DNA from: an uncultured Paracoccaceae bacterium
GTDB taxonomy: Bacteria; Pseudomonadota; Alphaproteobacteria; Rhodobacterales; Rhodobacteraceae
Direction of reading: 5' to 3'
NCBI GenBank assembly: GCA_947501555.1
Contig: CANMWG010000001.1
Span: forward strand, 1,364,001-1,428,000
DNA length: 64,000 bases
Position numbers and translations under genes: made by a program. Below, in pieces: positions 9,619 through 18,169 of this stretch (position 1 is the stretch's first letter; every line of letters begins with the position of its first letter). Below the pieces are notes generated by a model. It ran no database searches and had not been told where the DNA came from. It saw only the letters and a list, made by a program, of their open reading frames with translations.

Positions 9619-10431
9619 TTAATAGACGCCACCCTTTTTCACCTTACTGGAAAATTCCGTGGTGCCACCGGCAGCCAGCGTCTTGGCCTGCGCAACCCAG
9701 TTGTCACGGGACGCGCGGCCTTTGAAGCCCGCAAGGTTTTCGTCCATCCAGGCCTGCTCAGACGGACCCCAGGTGGAAATTTGATCAAAGTGGAAAATTC
9801 CCATGTCGTGCAGGGTCTTTTCAAGCTTGGGACCAACGCCTTTGATCTGCTTGAGATCATCTGGCCCACCCTCACGCGCCGCACTGAGAAACTCAGGTTT
9901 CCCATCCGCAGGTGCGGCCGGTGCCTTCTCAGGCGCCGGTTTCTTGGCAGGCTTCTTGGCAGCGGGTTTTTTCTTAGCTGCAGGTTTTTTCTTAGCCGCA
10001 GGTTTCTTTTTTTCCACAGGTTTTTCTTCAACCGGCGCTTCTTCAACAACGGGTTCTTCGGCAACAGGTTCGTCCACATCCGGTTCGTCAGCAACCGCCT
10101 CTTCTACCACGACTTCTTCCGCAACGGCTTCGGCAACAGCGGCTTCGGCGACCGCAGGGGCAGGCGTTGGGGTCGGCTCAGGTGCAGCTGCAGGTGGTTC
10201 CGTCGGGGCGGGCATTGCGGATGCGGGCGGGGCCACGTCTTGCTGCGGCGTTGCCGGATCACGCCAACCCAACATTAAGACGATCGCCGTGATCAGAGCG
10301 ACAAGGATGCCAATTATGATTGAACCGACAAATCCAAATTTGAAGAGGACCAGGGCCACACCCGCGGCAATGACGCCAAAGACGGCGGCCACGGCAATAA
10401 TGCCACGGCTGATTGGTGCAGTATCTTTCAT
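9619..10431 (-). CDS. Membrane-anchored protein with low-complexity linker and NuoE-tail domain
   Basis: A 270-residue protein in three parts. Residues 8-55 form two membrane helices. Residues 60-185 are a low-complexity linker, first Pro/Ala/Glu/Val-rich with repeated VVEE and VAEE pieces, then a KKKPAA tandem repeat. Residues 190-270 form a domain with DDLKQIKGVGPKLEKTL, a helix-hairpin-helix-like turn, then FHFDQISTW and GRASRDNWVAQAK. The same domain ends NuoE ([17 protein letters not shown]). It may tether something to the membrane near complex I. The function is unknown. Confidence 0.75.
   Translation of the reverse strand: MKDTAPISRGIIAVAAVFGVIAAGVALVLFKFGFVGSIIIGILVALITAIVLMLGWRDPATPQQDVAPPASAMPAPTEPPAAAPEPTPTPAPAVAEAAVAEAVAEEVVVEEAVADEPDVDEPVAEEPVVEEAPVEEKPVEKKKPAAKKKPAAKKKPAAKKPAKKPAPEKAPAAPADGKPEFLSAAREGGPDDLKQIKGVGPKLEKTLHDMGIFHFDQISTWGPSEQAWMDENLAGFKGRASRDNWVAQAKTLAAGGTTEFSSKVKKGGVY
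9955..10008 (-). repeat. Three 18-base tandem repeats encoding a Lys-Pro-Ala linker
   Basis: Three units, variants of CTTAGCTGCAGGTTTTTT on the plus strand, encode AAKKKP repeats in the protein at 9619-10431. Copy number is likely to vary between strains because such tracts slip during replication. Confidence 0.75.
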
Positions 10432-10633
10432 TGACTTTCTTCTCCCTCAGGTGACCGGCTGGGCGGTCTGCAGACAGTGATGCACGCACTGGGTCAACAA
10501 GACCCAGCGCCGCACGCTCGGCACATCAGTACCCGAAACCGGCTGAAAGAAGAAATAATTTGTGATCGTACGTGTGCTATGATGTTGAAAAGGCGCAAAA
10601 AGGGGCAACTTTCTGCGCAGAATCGGTCGCAGA

Positions 10634-11740
10634 CTAGGACTTGTCAGCTAAATCTTTCGCTTGCTGCATCCAATTGTCCCGGATGATCCGGCCTTTGAAT
10701 TTCAGGCGGCTATCAACCCAAGCCACTTCGGCCTCAGTCCATTTGGCAATCTGGTCGAAATGCCAAAAGCCAAGTTCGTTCAAAACGCCTTCCAATTTCG
10801 GACCAACACCCGATATCAGTTTCAGATCATCCGCGCCTGACTTGCGTGGTGCGGTCAAAGTCTTGGGCTTTTTCTCTGCAGCATCAGCAGCGGCGACCTT
10901 GGGCGCAGGGGTCGCTTTTGGCTTTGGTGCTGCCTTTGCTTCCGCCTTGGCCTTTGCAGGCGCCTTGGCTGCCGCCGCTTTTTTCGCTGGGGCTTTCTTG
11001 GCTGCAGCCTTCTTCGGGGTCGGTGCAGTACCATCCTTCACCCATGGCGTCAGCAAGGGCACTTCGGTGCCATCGATACGTTTCACCGTATCACCGATAT
11101 CCACAGCGGCCTGGACGCTGGCGTTATACTGGGTCTTGCCACTGTCGTAACCGCGCAAAGATGTCAGGCCCTTCAAAGGCTCTGCCGCAAAGCGTCCATT
11201 CTGGGGACCGGGCACAGGAACTTTGCCAGCGGCCAGTTCGTCAATGATCTCAACCAGTCTCTCGGCCGTCAGATCCTCGTAGTAATCCTTGCCGATCTGG
11301 GCCATTGGGGCATTGGCGCAAGAGCCGAGGCATTCGACCTCTTCCCAGGAAAACTTGCCATCTGCGGACAGCTCATGGGGGTTTTGCGCGATCTTGTCCT
11401 GACAAACACCAATCAGGTCCTCAGCGCCGCAAATCATGCAGGACAATGTGCCACAAACCTGAATATGGGCAACAGCGCCAACTGGTTGCAGCTGGAACAT
11501 AAAGTAGAACGAGGCCACCTCAAACGCGCGGATAAAGGCCAGATCCAGCATGGTCGCGACATATTCAATGGCGGGGCGGGACAACCAGCCCTCTTGTTCT
11601 TGCGCGCGCCACAGCAGCGGAATGATGGCCGAGGCCTGACGGCCTTCGGGAAATTTCTTCATCTGTGCTTCGGCCCATTTTTGATTGTCAGGCGTGAAAG
11701 CAAAACTTTCGGGTTGCTCAGGATGAAGGCGACGCAGCAT
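10634..11740 (-). CDS. nuoE: NADH-quinone oxidoreductase subunit E with C-terminal extension
   Basis: This 24 kDa-type subunit holds the [2Fe-2S] cluster N1a next to NuoF. The thioredoxin-like core is residues 1-165 with ligands C96, C101, C137 and C141. The protein runs to 368 residues, about twice the core. Residues 240-295 are an Ala/Lys/Pro-rich linker and residues 300-368 repeat the domain of the neighbour at 9619-10431. I believe long NuoE proteins are common in this family of bacteria. About 200 bases without a gene separate it from the helix-hairpin-helix gene. Confidence 0.95.
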   Translation of the reverse strand: MLRRLHPEQPESFAFTPDNQKWAEAQMKKFPEGRQASAIIPLLWRAQEQEGWLSRPAIEYVATMLDLAFIRAFEVASFYFMFQLQPVGAVAHIQVCGTLSCMICGAEDLIGVCQDKIAQNPHELSADGKFSWEEVECLGSCANAPMAQIGKDYYEDLTAERLVEIIDELAAGKVPVPGPQNGRFAAEPLKGLTSLRGYDSGKTQYNASVQAAVDIGDTVKRIDGTEVPLLTPWVKDGTAPTPKKAAAKKAPAKKAAAAKAPAKAKAEAKAAPKPKATPAPKVAAADAAEKKPKTLTAPRKSGADDLKLISGVGPKLEGVLNELGFWHFDQIAKWTEAEVAWVDSRLKFKGRIIRDNWMQQAKDLADKS

Positions 11741-11839
11741 GAAAAAACCTCGGCTAAGGGTCCGGTGTGGCAGGGTGATCCCGTGTTATTCTGGACCTAC
11801 ACCGAAGCCCTCGCGTTGACAACGGTCAGAAGTGGTAAT

Positions 11840-11956
11840 TCAGCCCGCACCCAGAAGGAAGGCCACACCATTGGCCCCGACAAGAACCGCAAACCCTGCC
11901 GGGTTGAAGGCAATCCCAGAGAGAAGGATTACCTCAGGGATAATACCAAGGATCAT
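11840..11956 (-). CDS. Tiny hydrophobic protein, 38 residues
   Basis: The frame starts with an ATG that overlaps the stop of the lipoprotein gene at 11956-12279 by one base (TGATG). It encodes MILGIIPEVILLSG, then 24 further mostly hydrophobic residues ending FLLGAG. That is one membrane span. The coupled start and fully hydrophobic content favour a real small membrane protein, but I know no family and the 100 bases after it hold nothing clear before nuoE. Confidence 0.45.
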   Translation of the reverse strand: MILGIIPEVILLSGIAFNPAGFAVLVGANGVAFLLGAG

Positions 11957-12279
11957 CAGGCGGCGCAGGTGTCCGAGATAACTCGGATCGCATCCCCATC
12001 CGGCACAGCGCGTCCTTCGGACTGCAATGAGACGATGATCGTCTCCAGATCGCCCTGCCCCACAACGGCCTGATCCATGATTGTCACGACATTCTGCGAG
12101 GTCATCAAACAGCCATTTGCCTCAACGGCGGCAACAAAGCGTTCTTTGGCGGACTGCGGGTTCACCTCAGGCACAGGGTCGGGGATGGGCGACACCTCAG
12201 GGACTGTGGTCGCCAAAGGGATTGGCACGGCGCAAGCAGAGACTGCAGCGAAAGCGATAAACGCAAGATAATGTTTCAT
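11956..12279 (-). CDS. Small putative lipoprotein, nuoD-nuoE interval
   Basis: A 107-residue protein. The signal (residues 1-15) ends in a lipobox-like VSAC with Cys16. A Pro-rich stretch (PEVSPIPDPVPEVNP) follows, then a helical domain with cysteines in NGCLMTSQNV and at the C-terminal DTCAA. The Pro-rich part looks like a spacer holding the domain off the membrane. GGAAAA lies upstream of the ATG. The family is unknown to me. Confidence 0.65.
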   Translation of the reverse strand: MKHYLAFIAFAAVSACAVPIPLATTVPEVSPIPDPVPEVNPQSAKERFVAAVEANGCLMTSQNVVTIMDQAVVGQGDLETIIVSLQSEGRAVPDGDAIRVISDTCAA

Positions 12280-12320
12280 GGGTTTTCCTTTTCAGATCCC
12301 TGCCCTTTTGCGCGGGATGA

Positions 12321-12476
12321 TCACAAAAGCGCGCGGGCAAGGTCAATCAGAAAGATCGCCACTGCGCCAGCAACCGCCGCTTTGATCAAGCGGTTACGGC
12401 CACGGGCCGCCAATGCACCGGCAATGCCCGCGCCTGCGCCCATAAGAAGAAGCCAAAGATTGAATGTGATTGTCAT
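12321..12476 (-). CDS. Small membrane protein, 51 residues
   Basis: The frame from ATG at 12476 encodes MTITFNLWLLLMGAGAGIAG, then ALAARGRNRLIKAAVAG and a second hydrophobic stretch AVAIFLIDLARALL. Two short membrane helices are joined by a basic turn. It fills the gap between the secreted protein at 12508 and the lipoprotein at 12279. The amphipathic, membrane-like composition supports coding. The ribosome binding site is GAAGGAA 6 bases upstream of the ATG. Confidence 0.6.
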   Translation of the reverse strand: MTITFNLWLLLMGAGAGIAGALAARGRNRLIKAAVAGAVAIFLIDLARALL

Positions 12477-12507
12477 GGCGTTCCTTCGCGGTCAACGCAC
12501 AGATGAT

Positions 12508-12930
12508 TTAAGATCCTTGGTGCTTACAGTCGCGCTGTCTAATGAGCCAACCATCGTCTTTTGCACCAATAATTTCGAATTGTGCGTCAAACAATGCCCG
12601 TCCATCCTCGGGAGGACCCAGACGTTCCATTGTATCCATAAGAAATTCCAGCAATTCTGCGCGCAGCAACTGCGGTGTGTCAGCGCGATCAAACAATGCC
12701 TGGACCATCTCTGGTGGCAGATTGTCGCCGTGAAGCGCCTCAGCGGTAGAATCAACGTAGCAGTTTATAGCAGTGCTGTGCAAAAAATTTAACATTTCCG
12801 TAGCGAAGACACCGCTATCTAAAGCGTCAATGCGAGACTTCGCTTCAGACAATTCATCTGCAGCAGATGCGCCCGAAACCAACACGAAAAGCGCCAAAGT
12901 CCCAGCAAGTCGCAAGACGCTTCGCATCAC
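12508..12930 (-). CDS. Secreted protein of unknown function after nuoD
   Basis: A 140-residue protein with a signal peptide in residues 1-23 (hydrophobic [16 protein letters not shown]) and a probable cut before ADELSEAK. The mature part is helical and acidic, with one Cys in INCYVDS and one in RDCKHQGS that could form a disulfide. The start overlaps the nuoD stop by 4 bases. Like the other secreted proteins in this operon it is more A/T-rich than the nuo genes. No domain is recognised. Confidence 0.7.
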   Translation of the reverse strand: MMRSVLRLAGTLALFVLVSGASAADELSEAKSRIDALDSGVFATEMLNFLHSTAINCYVDSTAEALHGDNLPPEMVQALFDRADTPQLLRAELLEFLMDTMERLGPPEDGRALFDAQFEIIGAKDDGWLIRQRDCKHQGS

Positions 12931-14165
12931 CTGTCAATCTCACCAAACACGACGTCCATCGTGCCGATGATCGCGGCCACATCTGCCAGTTGGTGACCGC
13001 CTGCGATATGATCCATCGCCTGCAGATGCAGATAACCCGGCGCACGCAGCTTGGCGCGGTAGGGTTGGTTTGTGCCATCCGCCACCAGAAACACGCCAAA
13101 TTCACCCTTGGGGGCCTCAACACAGGCGTAAACCTCACCCTCAGGGACGTGGAAGCCCTCGGTGTAAAGCTTGAAGTGGTGGATCAAAGCCTCCATCGAG
13201 GTCTTCATTTCACCGCGTGTGGGCGGGGTCATCTTGCCGCGCGCCATCACATCACCCTTTTCATGGCGCAGCTTTTCGCAGGCCTGCCGGATGATGGATG
13301 TGGACTGGCGCATCTCTTCCATGCGGCACAGGTAACGATCATAACAATCGCCGTTCGTGCCCACAGGGACTTCGAATTCAAATTCGTTATAGCATTCATA
13401 AGGCTGGGCACGGCGCAGATCCCAGGCAAAGCCTGATCCACGCACCATCACACCGGAAAAACCCCAGTTCTGGATGTCTTCCTCGGTCACAACACCGATA
13501 TTCACGTTGCGCTGCTTGAAGATGCGGTTTTCAGTCAGCAAGGTGCTGAGGTCATCCAGAAAGCCCGGGAAACCGGCGGCCCAGCTGTCGATATCCTCGA
13601 TCAGCTGATCCGGCAGATCCTGATGGACCCCACCGGGACGGAAATAGGCGGCGTGCAAACGGGCACCGCAGGCGCGTTCATAAAACACCATCAGCTTTTC
13701 ACGCTCTTCAAAGCCCCAAACCGGCGGGGTCAGCGCGCCCACATCCATGGCTTGGGTGGTGACATTCATCAGGTGATTCAGCACACGGCCGATCTCAGAA
13801 TAAAGCACCCGGATCAGACTGGCGCGGCGCGGTACTTCAGTGCCGGTCAGCTTTTCAATGGCCAGACACCAAGCGTGTTCCTGGTTCATCGGGGCCACGT
13901 AATCAAGGCGGTCAAAATAGGGAAGGTTTTGCAGATAGGTACGCGATTCCATCAGCTTTTCGGTGCCGCGATGCAGCAGGCCAATATGAGGATCGCAGCG
14001 CTCAACAATTTCGCCGTCCAGCTCCAGCACCAAGCGCAAAACACCATGTGCCGCAGGGTGCTGCGGGCCGAAGTTGATGTTGAAATTCCGGATCTGCTGC
14101 TCGCCTGTTGCGGCATCAGTTGAACCATCGTCATATGTGTTCGTCCGGATATCGCCGTCCATCAT
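12927..14165 (-). CDS. nuoD: NADH-quinone oxidoreductase subunit D
   Basis: This 49 kDa-type subunit forms the quinone-binding cavity with NuoB and descends from hydrogenase large subunits. The 412-residue length fits. Hallmarks are [21 protein letters not shown] near residue 32, [12 protein letters not shown] near residue 60 with the conserved His, and the C-terminal [13 protein letters not shown] short N-terminal extension ([16 protein letters not shown]) precedes the core; an ATG one codon later is also possible. NuoC is a separate gene here rather than fused. Confidence 0.98.
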   Translation of the reverse strand: MMDGDIRTNTYDDGSTDAATGEQQIRNFNINFGPQHPAAHGVLRLVLELDGEIVERCDPHIGLLHRGTEKLMESRTYLQNLPYFDRLDYVAPMNQEHAWCLAIEKLTGTEVPRRASLIRVLYSEIGRVLNHLMNVTTQAMDVGALTPPVWGFEEREKLMVFYERACGARLHAAYFRPGGVHQDLPDQLIEDIDSWAAGFPGFLDDLSTLLTENRIFKQRNVNIGVVTEEDIQNWGFSGVMVRGSGFAWDLRRAQPYECYNEFEFEVPVGTNGDCYDRYLCRMEEMRQSTSIIRQACEKLRHEKGDVMARGKMTPPTRGEMKTSMEALIHHFKLYTEGFHVPEGEVYACVEAPKGEFGVFLVADGTNQPYRAKLRAPGYLHLQAMDHIAGGHQLADVAAIIGTMDVVFGEIDR

Positions 14166-14168
14166 GCC

Positions 14169-15068
14169 CTAGCCCTTTGCTCGGTTATCTTGCCACCGTT
14201 GTGGCAGGGGGCCGACGTTGCGAGCCACCCATTCATAGTGTTCGTTCAACAAACCCGCGGCCCGGGGCCGAAGCTTGTCCAGCATGACGACCTCTGGGCC
14301 TTCATGTACTGCTGTTTTAACCTCTGCGGCGACAGGCGCAATCCCTAGAAAATCGCAAATTGTCGTCACCCCTGCTGTTGTAAACAGGTCTTCTGCAAAT
14401 TGCACGCGCAACTGATCTTCCGGGACGACGCGCCGCAGCTTGCGGATGATGCTGGGATAATCGCCACGCTTCAGAATATGGCGTTCCTGATTGCGGTTCA
14501 GCATCCGGTAGAGGATGTTATTGGCTTTCTTTTCATAGACCTCATGTTCCTGCCGCTGACGGCGGGCCTGCATCCGTATATGCGACCAAAGCCGGTCCAG
14601 CGGGTCACGGATCAGAAAGACAACCTTGGTCTGGGGGGTAAGCCCGATCATCCGGGTCAACATCTCATCCGGCAAGGTGGCATAATTGGGCGTCATATCC
14701 GCCACTAGCTTGGGCGCATCGGGCCGGTCCATCAGCCAGTTTGCATAGCCAACATCACCTGTACGGTCACCTTCAAGTGCGTCCAACAGCCCCTTCATCT
14801 CATTGATCCGCCGGTCCAGGTTCTTGACCTTCCACCCCTGCCCGGCCTCGCGGGCGACGATCTTCATATCGCGCAATTCACGCAAACGGAAGCGGTAGCG
14901 GGTGGTTTGCTGGTCGCGGACCTCCGGGTCAAAGGTATCCCAATAATGGGCTTCTTTCACGGCGGGCATGGTGCAGTCAGGATGATCATGCAGATAGCGA
15001 TATAGCCAAGAGGTGCCAGCTTTGGTGGCACCGACGCAAAAAAGAACCGTAGGGGCTGCTTCCGTCAT
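14169..15068 (-). CDS. Sulfotransferase family protein
   Basis: A 299-residue PAPS-dependent sulfotransferase-like protein. The 5'-phosphosulfate loop is FCVGATKAGTSWLYRYL near residue 10 and the 3'-phosphate site is VVFLIRDPLDRLWSHIR near residue 138. The helical middle and the RGDYPSII...LRRVVPEDQL stretch are typical of heparan-type or bacterial tyrosine/glycolipid sulfotransferases. The acceptor cannot be told. I chose the ATG at 15068; an in-frame TTG at 15077 is possible. It lies between nuoC and nuoD with only 3 bases before nuoD, an unusual place for this enzyme. Confidence 0.85.
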   Translation of the reverse strand: MTEAAPTVLFCVGATKAGTSWLYRYLHDHPDCTMPAVKEAHYWDTFDPEVRDQQTTRYRFRLRELRDMKIVAREAGQGWKVKNLDRRINEMKGLLDALEGDRTGDVGYANWLMDRPDAPKLVADMTPNYATLPDEMLTRMIGLTPQTKVVFLIRDPLDRLWSHIRMQARRQRQEHEVYEKKANNILYRMLNRNQERHILKRGDYPSIIRKLRRVVPEDQLRVQFAEDLFTTAGVTTICDFLGIAPVAAEVKTAVHEGPEVVMLDKLRPRAAGLLNEHYEWVARNVGPLPQRWQDNRAKG

Positions 15069-15116
15069 CCTGCGCAAAGTGATCCGGTTTGGAAAGGCGA
15101 CGGCCCTGGCAACGAC

Positions 15117-15542
15117 TTATCCATCGGCCCCGTCCGGCGCATATTTGGCCATAACTGCGGCCTCGGTCATCTCTTCGGTCTTATTGGCCAAAGCATAGCA
15201 TTTGGGTTTACGGTCAATGAATATCTGCGACGTCAGCGTAAACTGGGCCGGATCATCAAAAGCCTGAATGGACACGCTCTGATGGGCCCCATCCTGGGTC
15301 TGCCAAACGAGGGACGACCCGCAAGTTTTACAGAAAATGCGCTCGCCCCATTCGGAACCTTTGTAGGACCCAACCGGGGCCCCTTCATCAAACACAACCG
15401 AATTGCCGCAGTAGACATTGATGAACATGCCGCCGGTCCATGTGTTGCATTGGCCGCAATGGCAAACACCGGCGTCATTGGATGTGGGGGTCGCGGTCAG
15501 GGTACAGGCGCCGCACAGGCATTTGCCGCGCAGCGCTGCCAT
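15117..15542 (-). CDS. GFA-family zinc protein (Mss4-like fold)
   Basis: A 141-residue protein of the glutathione-dependent formaldehyde-activating enzyme family. The zinc-binding cysteine pairs are visible: CLCGACTL at residues 8-15, CHCGQC at residues 28-33, and CKTCGSSLVW near residue 73. The C-terminal DPAQFTLTSQIFIDRKP is typical of the single-domain members. Most relatives have no proven formaldehyde activity, so the substrate is open. The start overlaps the nuoC stop by one base, so it is coupled to complex I expression. Confidence 0.88.
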   Translation of the reverse strand: MAALRGKCLCGACTLTATPTSNDAGVCHCGQCNTWTGGMFINVYCGNSVVFDEGAPVGSYKGSEWGERIFCKTCGSSLVWQTQDGAHQSVSIQAFDDPAQFTLTSQIFIDRKPKCYALANKTEEMTEAAVMAKYAPDGADG

Positions 15543-16153
15543 TAGCTGGCCTTCTCGTCTTTCTTTTCATCCCCCGGCAGGATGTACTCGGCACCCTCCC
15601 ATGGCGACATAAAGTCGAACTGACGATATTCCTGCACCAGCTTCACCGGCTCATAAACGACGCGCTTTTGCACGTCATCATAGCGGACCTCGGTATAACC
15701 CGTGGTCGGGAAGTCCTTGCGCAGCGGGTGACCCCGGAAGCCATAGTCGGTCAGGATGCGGCGCAGATCGGGGTGGCCCGAAAACAGAATGCCGAACATA
15801 TCAAACACTTCACGCTCAAACCAATTGGCCGAGGGGTGCACAGGCATGATTGAGGGCAGCATCTCTTCTTCGCGGATCTGCACCCGCAGGCGGATCCGGT
15901 GGTTCTGATACATGCTCAGGAAATGATAGATAACGTCAAAACGCTTGGCCCGGCTGGGGTAATCCACGGCCGTAACATCCACGAGCGTCGAAAACTTGCA
16001 GGTCGCATCGGTTTTCAGAAACTCGACAAAGCTCACCAATGAGGACGGGGCCACAGTGACCGTCAGTTCATCATTGGCAACTTCCCAAGACAGCACACAA
16101 TCCGTGCGCTTGAGTTCAAGATGCGCGCCAAGTTCGTTTAATGCTTCGGTCAT
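15542..16153 (-). CDS. nuoC: NADH-quinone oxidoreductase subunit C
   Basis: This 30 kDa-type subunit of the connecting arm has 203 residues. The signature [22 protein letters not shown] (split: [11 protein letters not shown] and [11 protein letters not shown]) near residue 105 and [16 protein letters not shown] near residue 128 are clear. It carries no cofactor. The start overlaps nuoB by 4 bases. The C-terminal DEKKDEKAS tail is a charged extension. Confidence 0.97.
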   Translation of the reverse strand: MTEALNELGAHLELKRTDCVLSWEVANDELTVTVAPSSLVSFVEFLKTDATCKFSTLVDVTAVDYPSRAKRFDVIYHFLSMYQNHRIRLRVQIREEEMLPSIMPVHPSANWFEREVFDMFGILFSGHPDLRRILTDYGFRGHPLRKDFPTTGYTEVRYDDVQKRVVYEPVKLVQEYRQFDFMSPWEGAEYILPGDEKKDEKAS

Positions 16154-16680
16154 CTGACAATCGTCCCCGTCCGGCGAATCTTGCGTTGCAGCTGCAGGAT
16201 TCCATAAAGCAGCGCCTCAGCGGTCGGCGGACAGCCCGGCACATAGACATCGACCGGCACGATCCGGTCACAGCCACGGACCACCGAATAGCTGTAGTGA
16301 TAGTACCCGCCACCATTCGCGCAAGAGCCCATTGAGATCACATAACGCGGCTCTGGCATCTGGTCATAAACCTTACGCAGCGCGGGGGCCATCTTGTTGG
16401 TCAACGTCCCGGCCACAATCATCAGGTCGGACTGACGGGGGGAAGCCCGGGGCGCAGTGCCAAACCGTTCCAAATCATAACGGGGCATGGATGTGTGCAT
16501 CATCTCAACCGCGCAGCAGGCCAACCCAAAGGTCATCCAGTGCAAAGACCCGGTCCGGGCCCAGTTCACGATGTCAGCGGTTGAGGTCACAAGGAAACCC
16601 TTGTCCTGCAACTCGGCATTGATCAGCTGCGCGCCATGTTCCTTGTCGGCCCCGACGGATGTTCCAGTCATCACTCCCAT
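16150..16680 (-). CDS. nuoB: NADH-quinone oxidoreductase subunit B
   Basis: This subunit carries the terminal [4Fe-4S] cluster N2 that reduces quinone. The ligands lie in [10 protein letters not shown] (C55, C56), [10 protein letters not shown] and [12 protein letters not shown]. The 176-residue length from the ATG at 16680 fits. That ATG has GAAAGGGG about 7 bases upstream, whereas the ATG at 16671, which overlaps the nuoA stop, has its purines too close. Longer in-frame extensions would run through nuoA and are unlikely. Confidence 0.97.
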   Translation of the reverse strand: MGVMTGTSVGADKEHGAQLINAELQDKGFLVTSTADIVNWARTGSLHWMTFGLACCAVEMMHTSMPRYDLERFGTAPRASPRQSDLMIVAGTLTNKMAPALRKVYDQMPEPRYVISMGSCANGGGYYHYSYSVVRGCDRIVPVDVYVPGCPPTAEALLYGILQLQRKIRRTGTIVR

Positions 16681-17036
16681 TCGAGCGCCCCTTTCTTCCA
16701 TTCGTAGGCAAAGCCTGCGGTCAGCACGCCCAAGAAGATCATCATGGACCAAAATCCTAGCATACTGATATCCGCGAAGGCGACAGCCCATGGGAACAGA
16801 AACGCAACTTCCAGATCAAAGATGATGAACAGGATCGCAACCAGATAGAAGCGAACGTCGAACTTCATCCGCGCGTCATCGAATGCGTTAAATCCGCATT
16901 CATAAGCAGATACTTTTTCGGGGTCAGGGTTGCGCACAGCGACGATGGCAGCGGCAATGATCAAGATCAGGCCCAGCGCGATAGCTAACCCTAGAAAAAT
17001 CATGATCGGAAGATACTCGGCTAGCATTTCCTGCAA
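16671..17036 (-). CDS. nuoA: NADH-quinone oxidoreductase subunit A
   Basis: This is a three-helix membrane subunit at the base of the peripheral arm. The 121-residue protein has helices at residues 8-33, 62-86 and 91-112. It has the conserved [20 protein letters not shown], whose Cys lies in the loop that moves near the quinone site. The start is probably TTG at 17036, because AAAGGA lies 7 bases ahead of it, while the ATG at 17027 has its ribosome binding site almost touching. It is the first gene of the nuo operon. Confidence 0.95.
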   Translation of the reverse strand: MQEMLAEYLPIMIFLGLAIALGLILIIAAAIVAVRNPDPEKVSAYECGFNAFDDARMKFDVRFYLVAILFIIFDLEVAFLFPWAVAFADISMLGFWSMMIFLGVLTAGFAYEWKKGALEWE

Positions 17037-17092
17037 GGGGTGGTCCTTTCCCTAAGGCACACCAAAAGGCGCGCCGCATGTTGGCTAAGGAC

Positions 17093-17121
17093 TGCATACC
17101 CCCGGCCCCGGGAAGGGTCAA
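17093..17121 (-). promoter_or_regulatory. Candidate housekeeping promoter for the nuo operon
   Basis: On the minus strand TTGACC (17116-17121) and TATGCA (17093-17098) are 17 bases apart, a good sigma-70 layout. It ends about 56 bases before the nuoA start. The G/C-rich spacer is unusual but common in this group. A second TTGACC lies about 30 bases further upstream. Confidence 0.5.
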
Positions 17122-17157
17122 CCAAGCGTAATGCCGCGATGGGTCAAATTGTCAGGA

Positions 17158-18099
17158 TTATTTGGCGCGTTTGACTGCAGGTCCGCGAGGGGACAAAACT
17201 GCAGCGGCGACCGACAGAAACGAAACACCATGTGACAGACCATTGGCGCGCGCAGGTTCAGACAGAATCGTATCGGCAATTTCGGTCATATTGTCGGCCT
17301 GCTGATCCGCCAGCCAGAACATCAGGTGCATGCCCGCCGTAAAATCGCCCGGCATCTCTGAAACGGTCACGCGGCAACCGATCTCTGTTGGCTCAAAGGT
17401 AAGCGACGTGGCTGCAACGCTACCGTCATCTAAAACCATCATGACTTGATGGCTCTGTTCATCAGATTGCAGGACCTTGGCCACAACACGGGCAACAAAA
17501 GGCTGATCAGGGTTCTGCGGGTCCGCCAATTGCGGTGCCACAATGGCCACATCAAACAAGCCGTCTTGATCTTCAGGACCACAGAGGATTCGGCCCCGCC
17601 GGGTTTGCGGCTGCAAGGCAAACTGACGCCGCGCGACGGATGGCGAACAGGCAATTTCCATATCCGCCCGCACATTCAAGCTCAGGGCCGGCCCGGCATA
17701 GATAATAAAGTTCAACAGGCCCTTGATCATCCACATCAGGACGCCCGTACAAAGCACAGCGAGCGTGATCAGCATCACATAGGCTGCATTGGCATTTTCA
17801 ACAGGCACGGACCCCGCCAAGAGCTTAATCCACGGCATTGATATCACAAGCAAAGACACCGAAAGGGACAGGCTGAGCGTTTCCGCCGTCACATTGGGAA
17901 AAAGGCTGACATGCCCCACAATCAAAACGGCAACGGCTAACGCACCCAATGTGGCCCGGTTGGGTGTCAGAAAGGTCGGATCGATCAATGCTGTCAGAAG
18001 CATGATCATGACAGGGATCGCAACGGCCAAAACCACAAGGCGGCGCAAACGCATCACACGGTACATCATCTGTTCTGGTGTCGGCCAATCAAAGTGCAT
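17158..18099 (-). CDS. Multi-pass membrane protein with C-terminal soluble domain
   Basis: A 313-residue protein. The N-terminal half (residues 17-155) has four hydrophobic segments, such as LVVLAVAIPVMIMLLTALI and ATLGALAVAVLIVGHVSLF. The C-terminal half is soluble and Asp/Gln-rich, with phrases like VTVSEMPGDFTAGMHLMFWL. I chose the ATG giving MHFDWPTPEQMMYRVMRL with a GGAG site 6-9 bases upstream; a TTG at 18207 would extend into the hydratase gene. It is unrelated to nuo by family and stands between the two operons. The function is unknown. Confidence 0.65.
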   Translation of the reverse strand: MHFDWPTPEQMMYRVMRLRRLVVLAVAIPVMIMLLTALIDPTFLTPNRATLGALAVAVLIVGHVSLFPNVTAETLSLSLSVSLLVISMPWIKLLAGSVPVENANAAYVMLITLAVLCTGVLMWMIKGLLNFIIYAGPALSLNVRADMEIACSPSVARRQFALQPQTRRGRILCGPEDQDGLFDVAIVAPQLADPQNPDQPFVARVVAKVLQSDEQSHQVMMVLDDGSVAATSLTFEPTEIGCRVTVSEMPGDFTAGMHLMFWLADQQADNMTEIADTILSEPARANGLSHGVSFLSVAAAVLSPRGPAVKRAK

Positions 18100-18169
18100 G
18101 TCGATCTCCTGTTGAGACCAACTGAACCTGTGAATCAGACCGAATTGAGACGGAAATCTGACAATGTGA

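Noticed and set aside
9619..10431. Histone H1-like DNA-binding protein, from the KKKPAA repeats
   Set aside because: The Lys-rich tract is a linker between two membrane helices and a NuoE-tail domain, so a nucleoid role is less likely.
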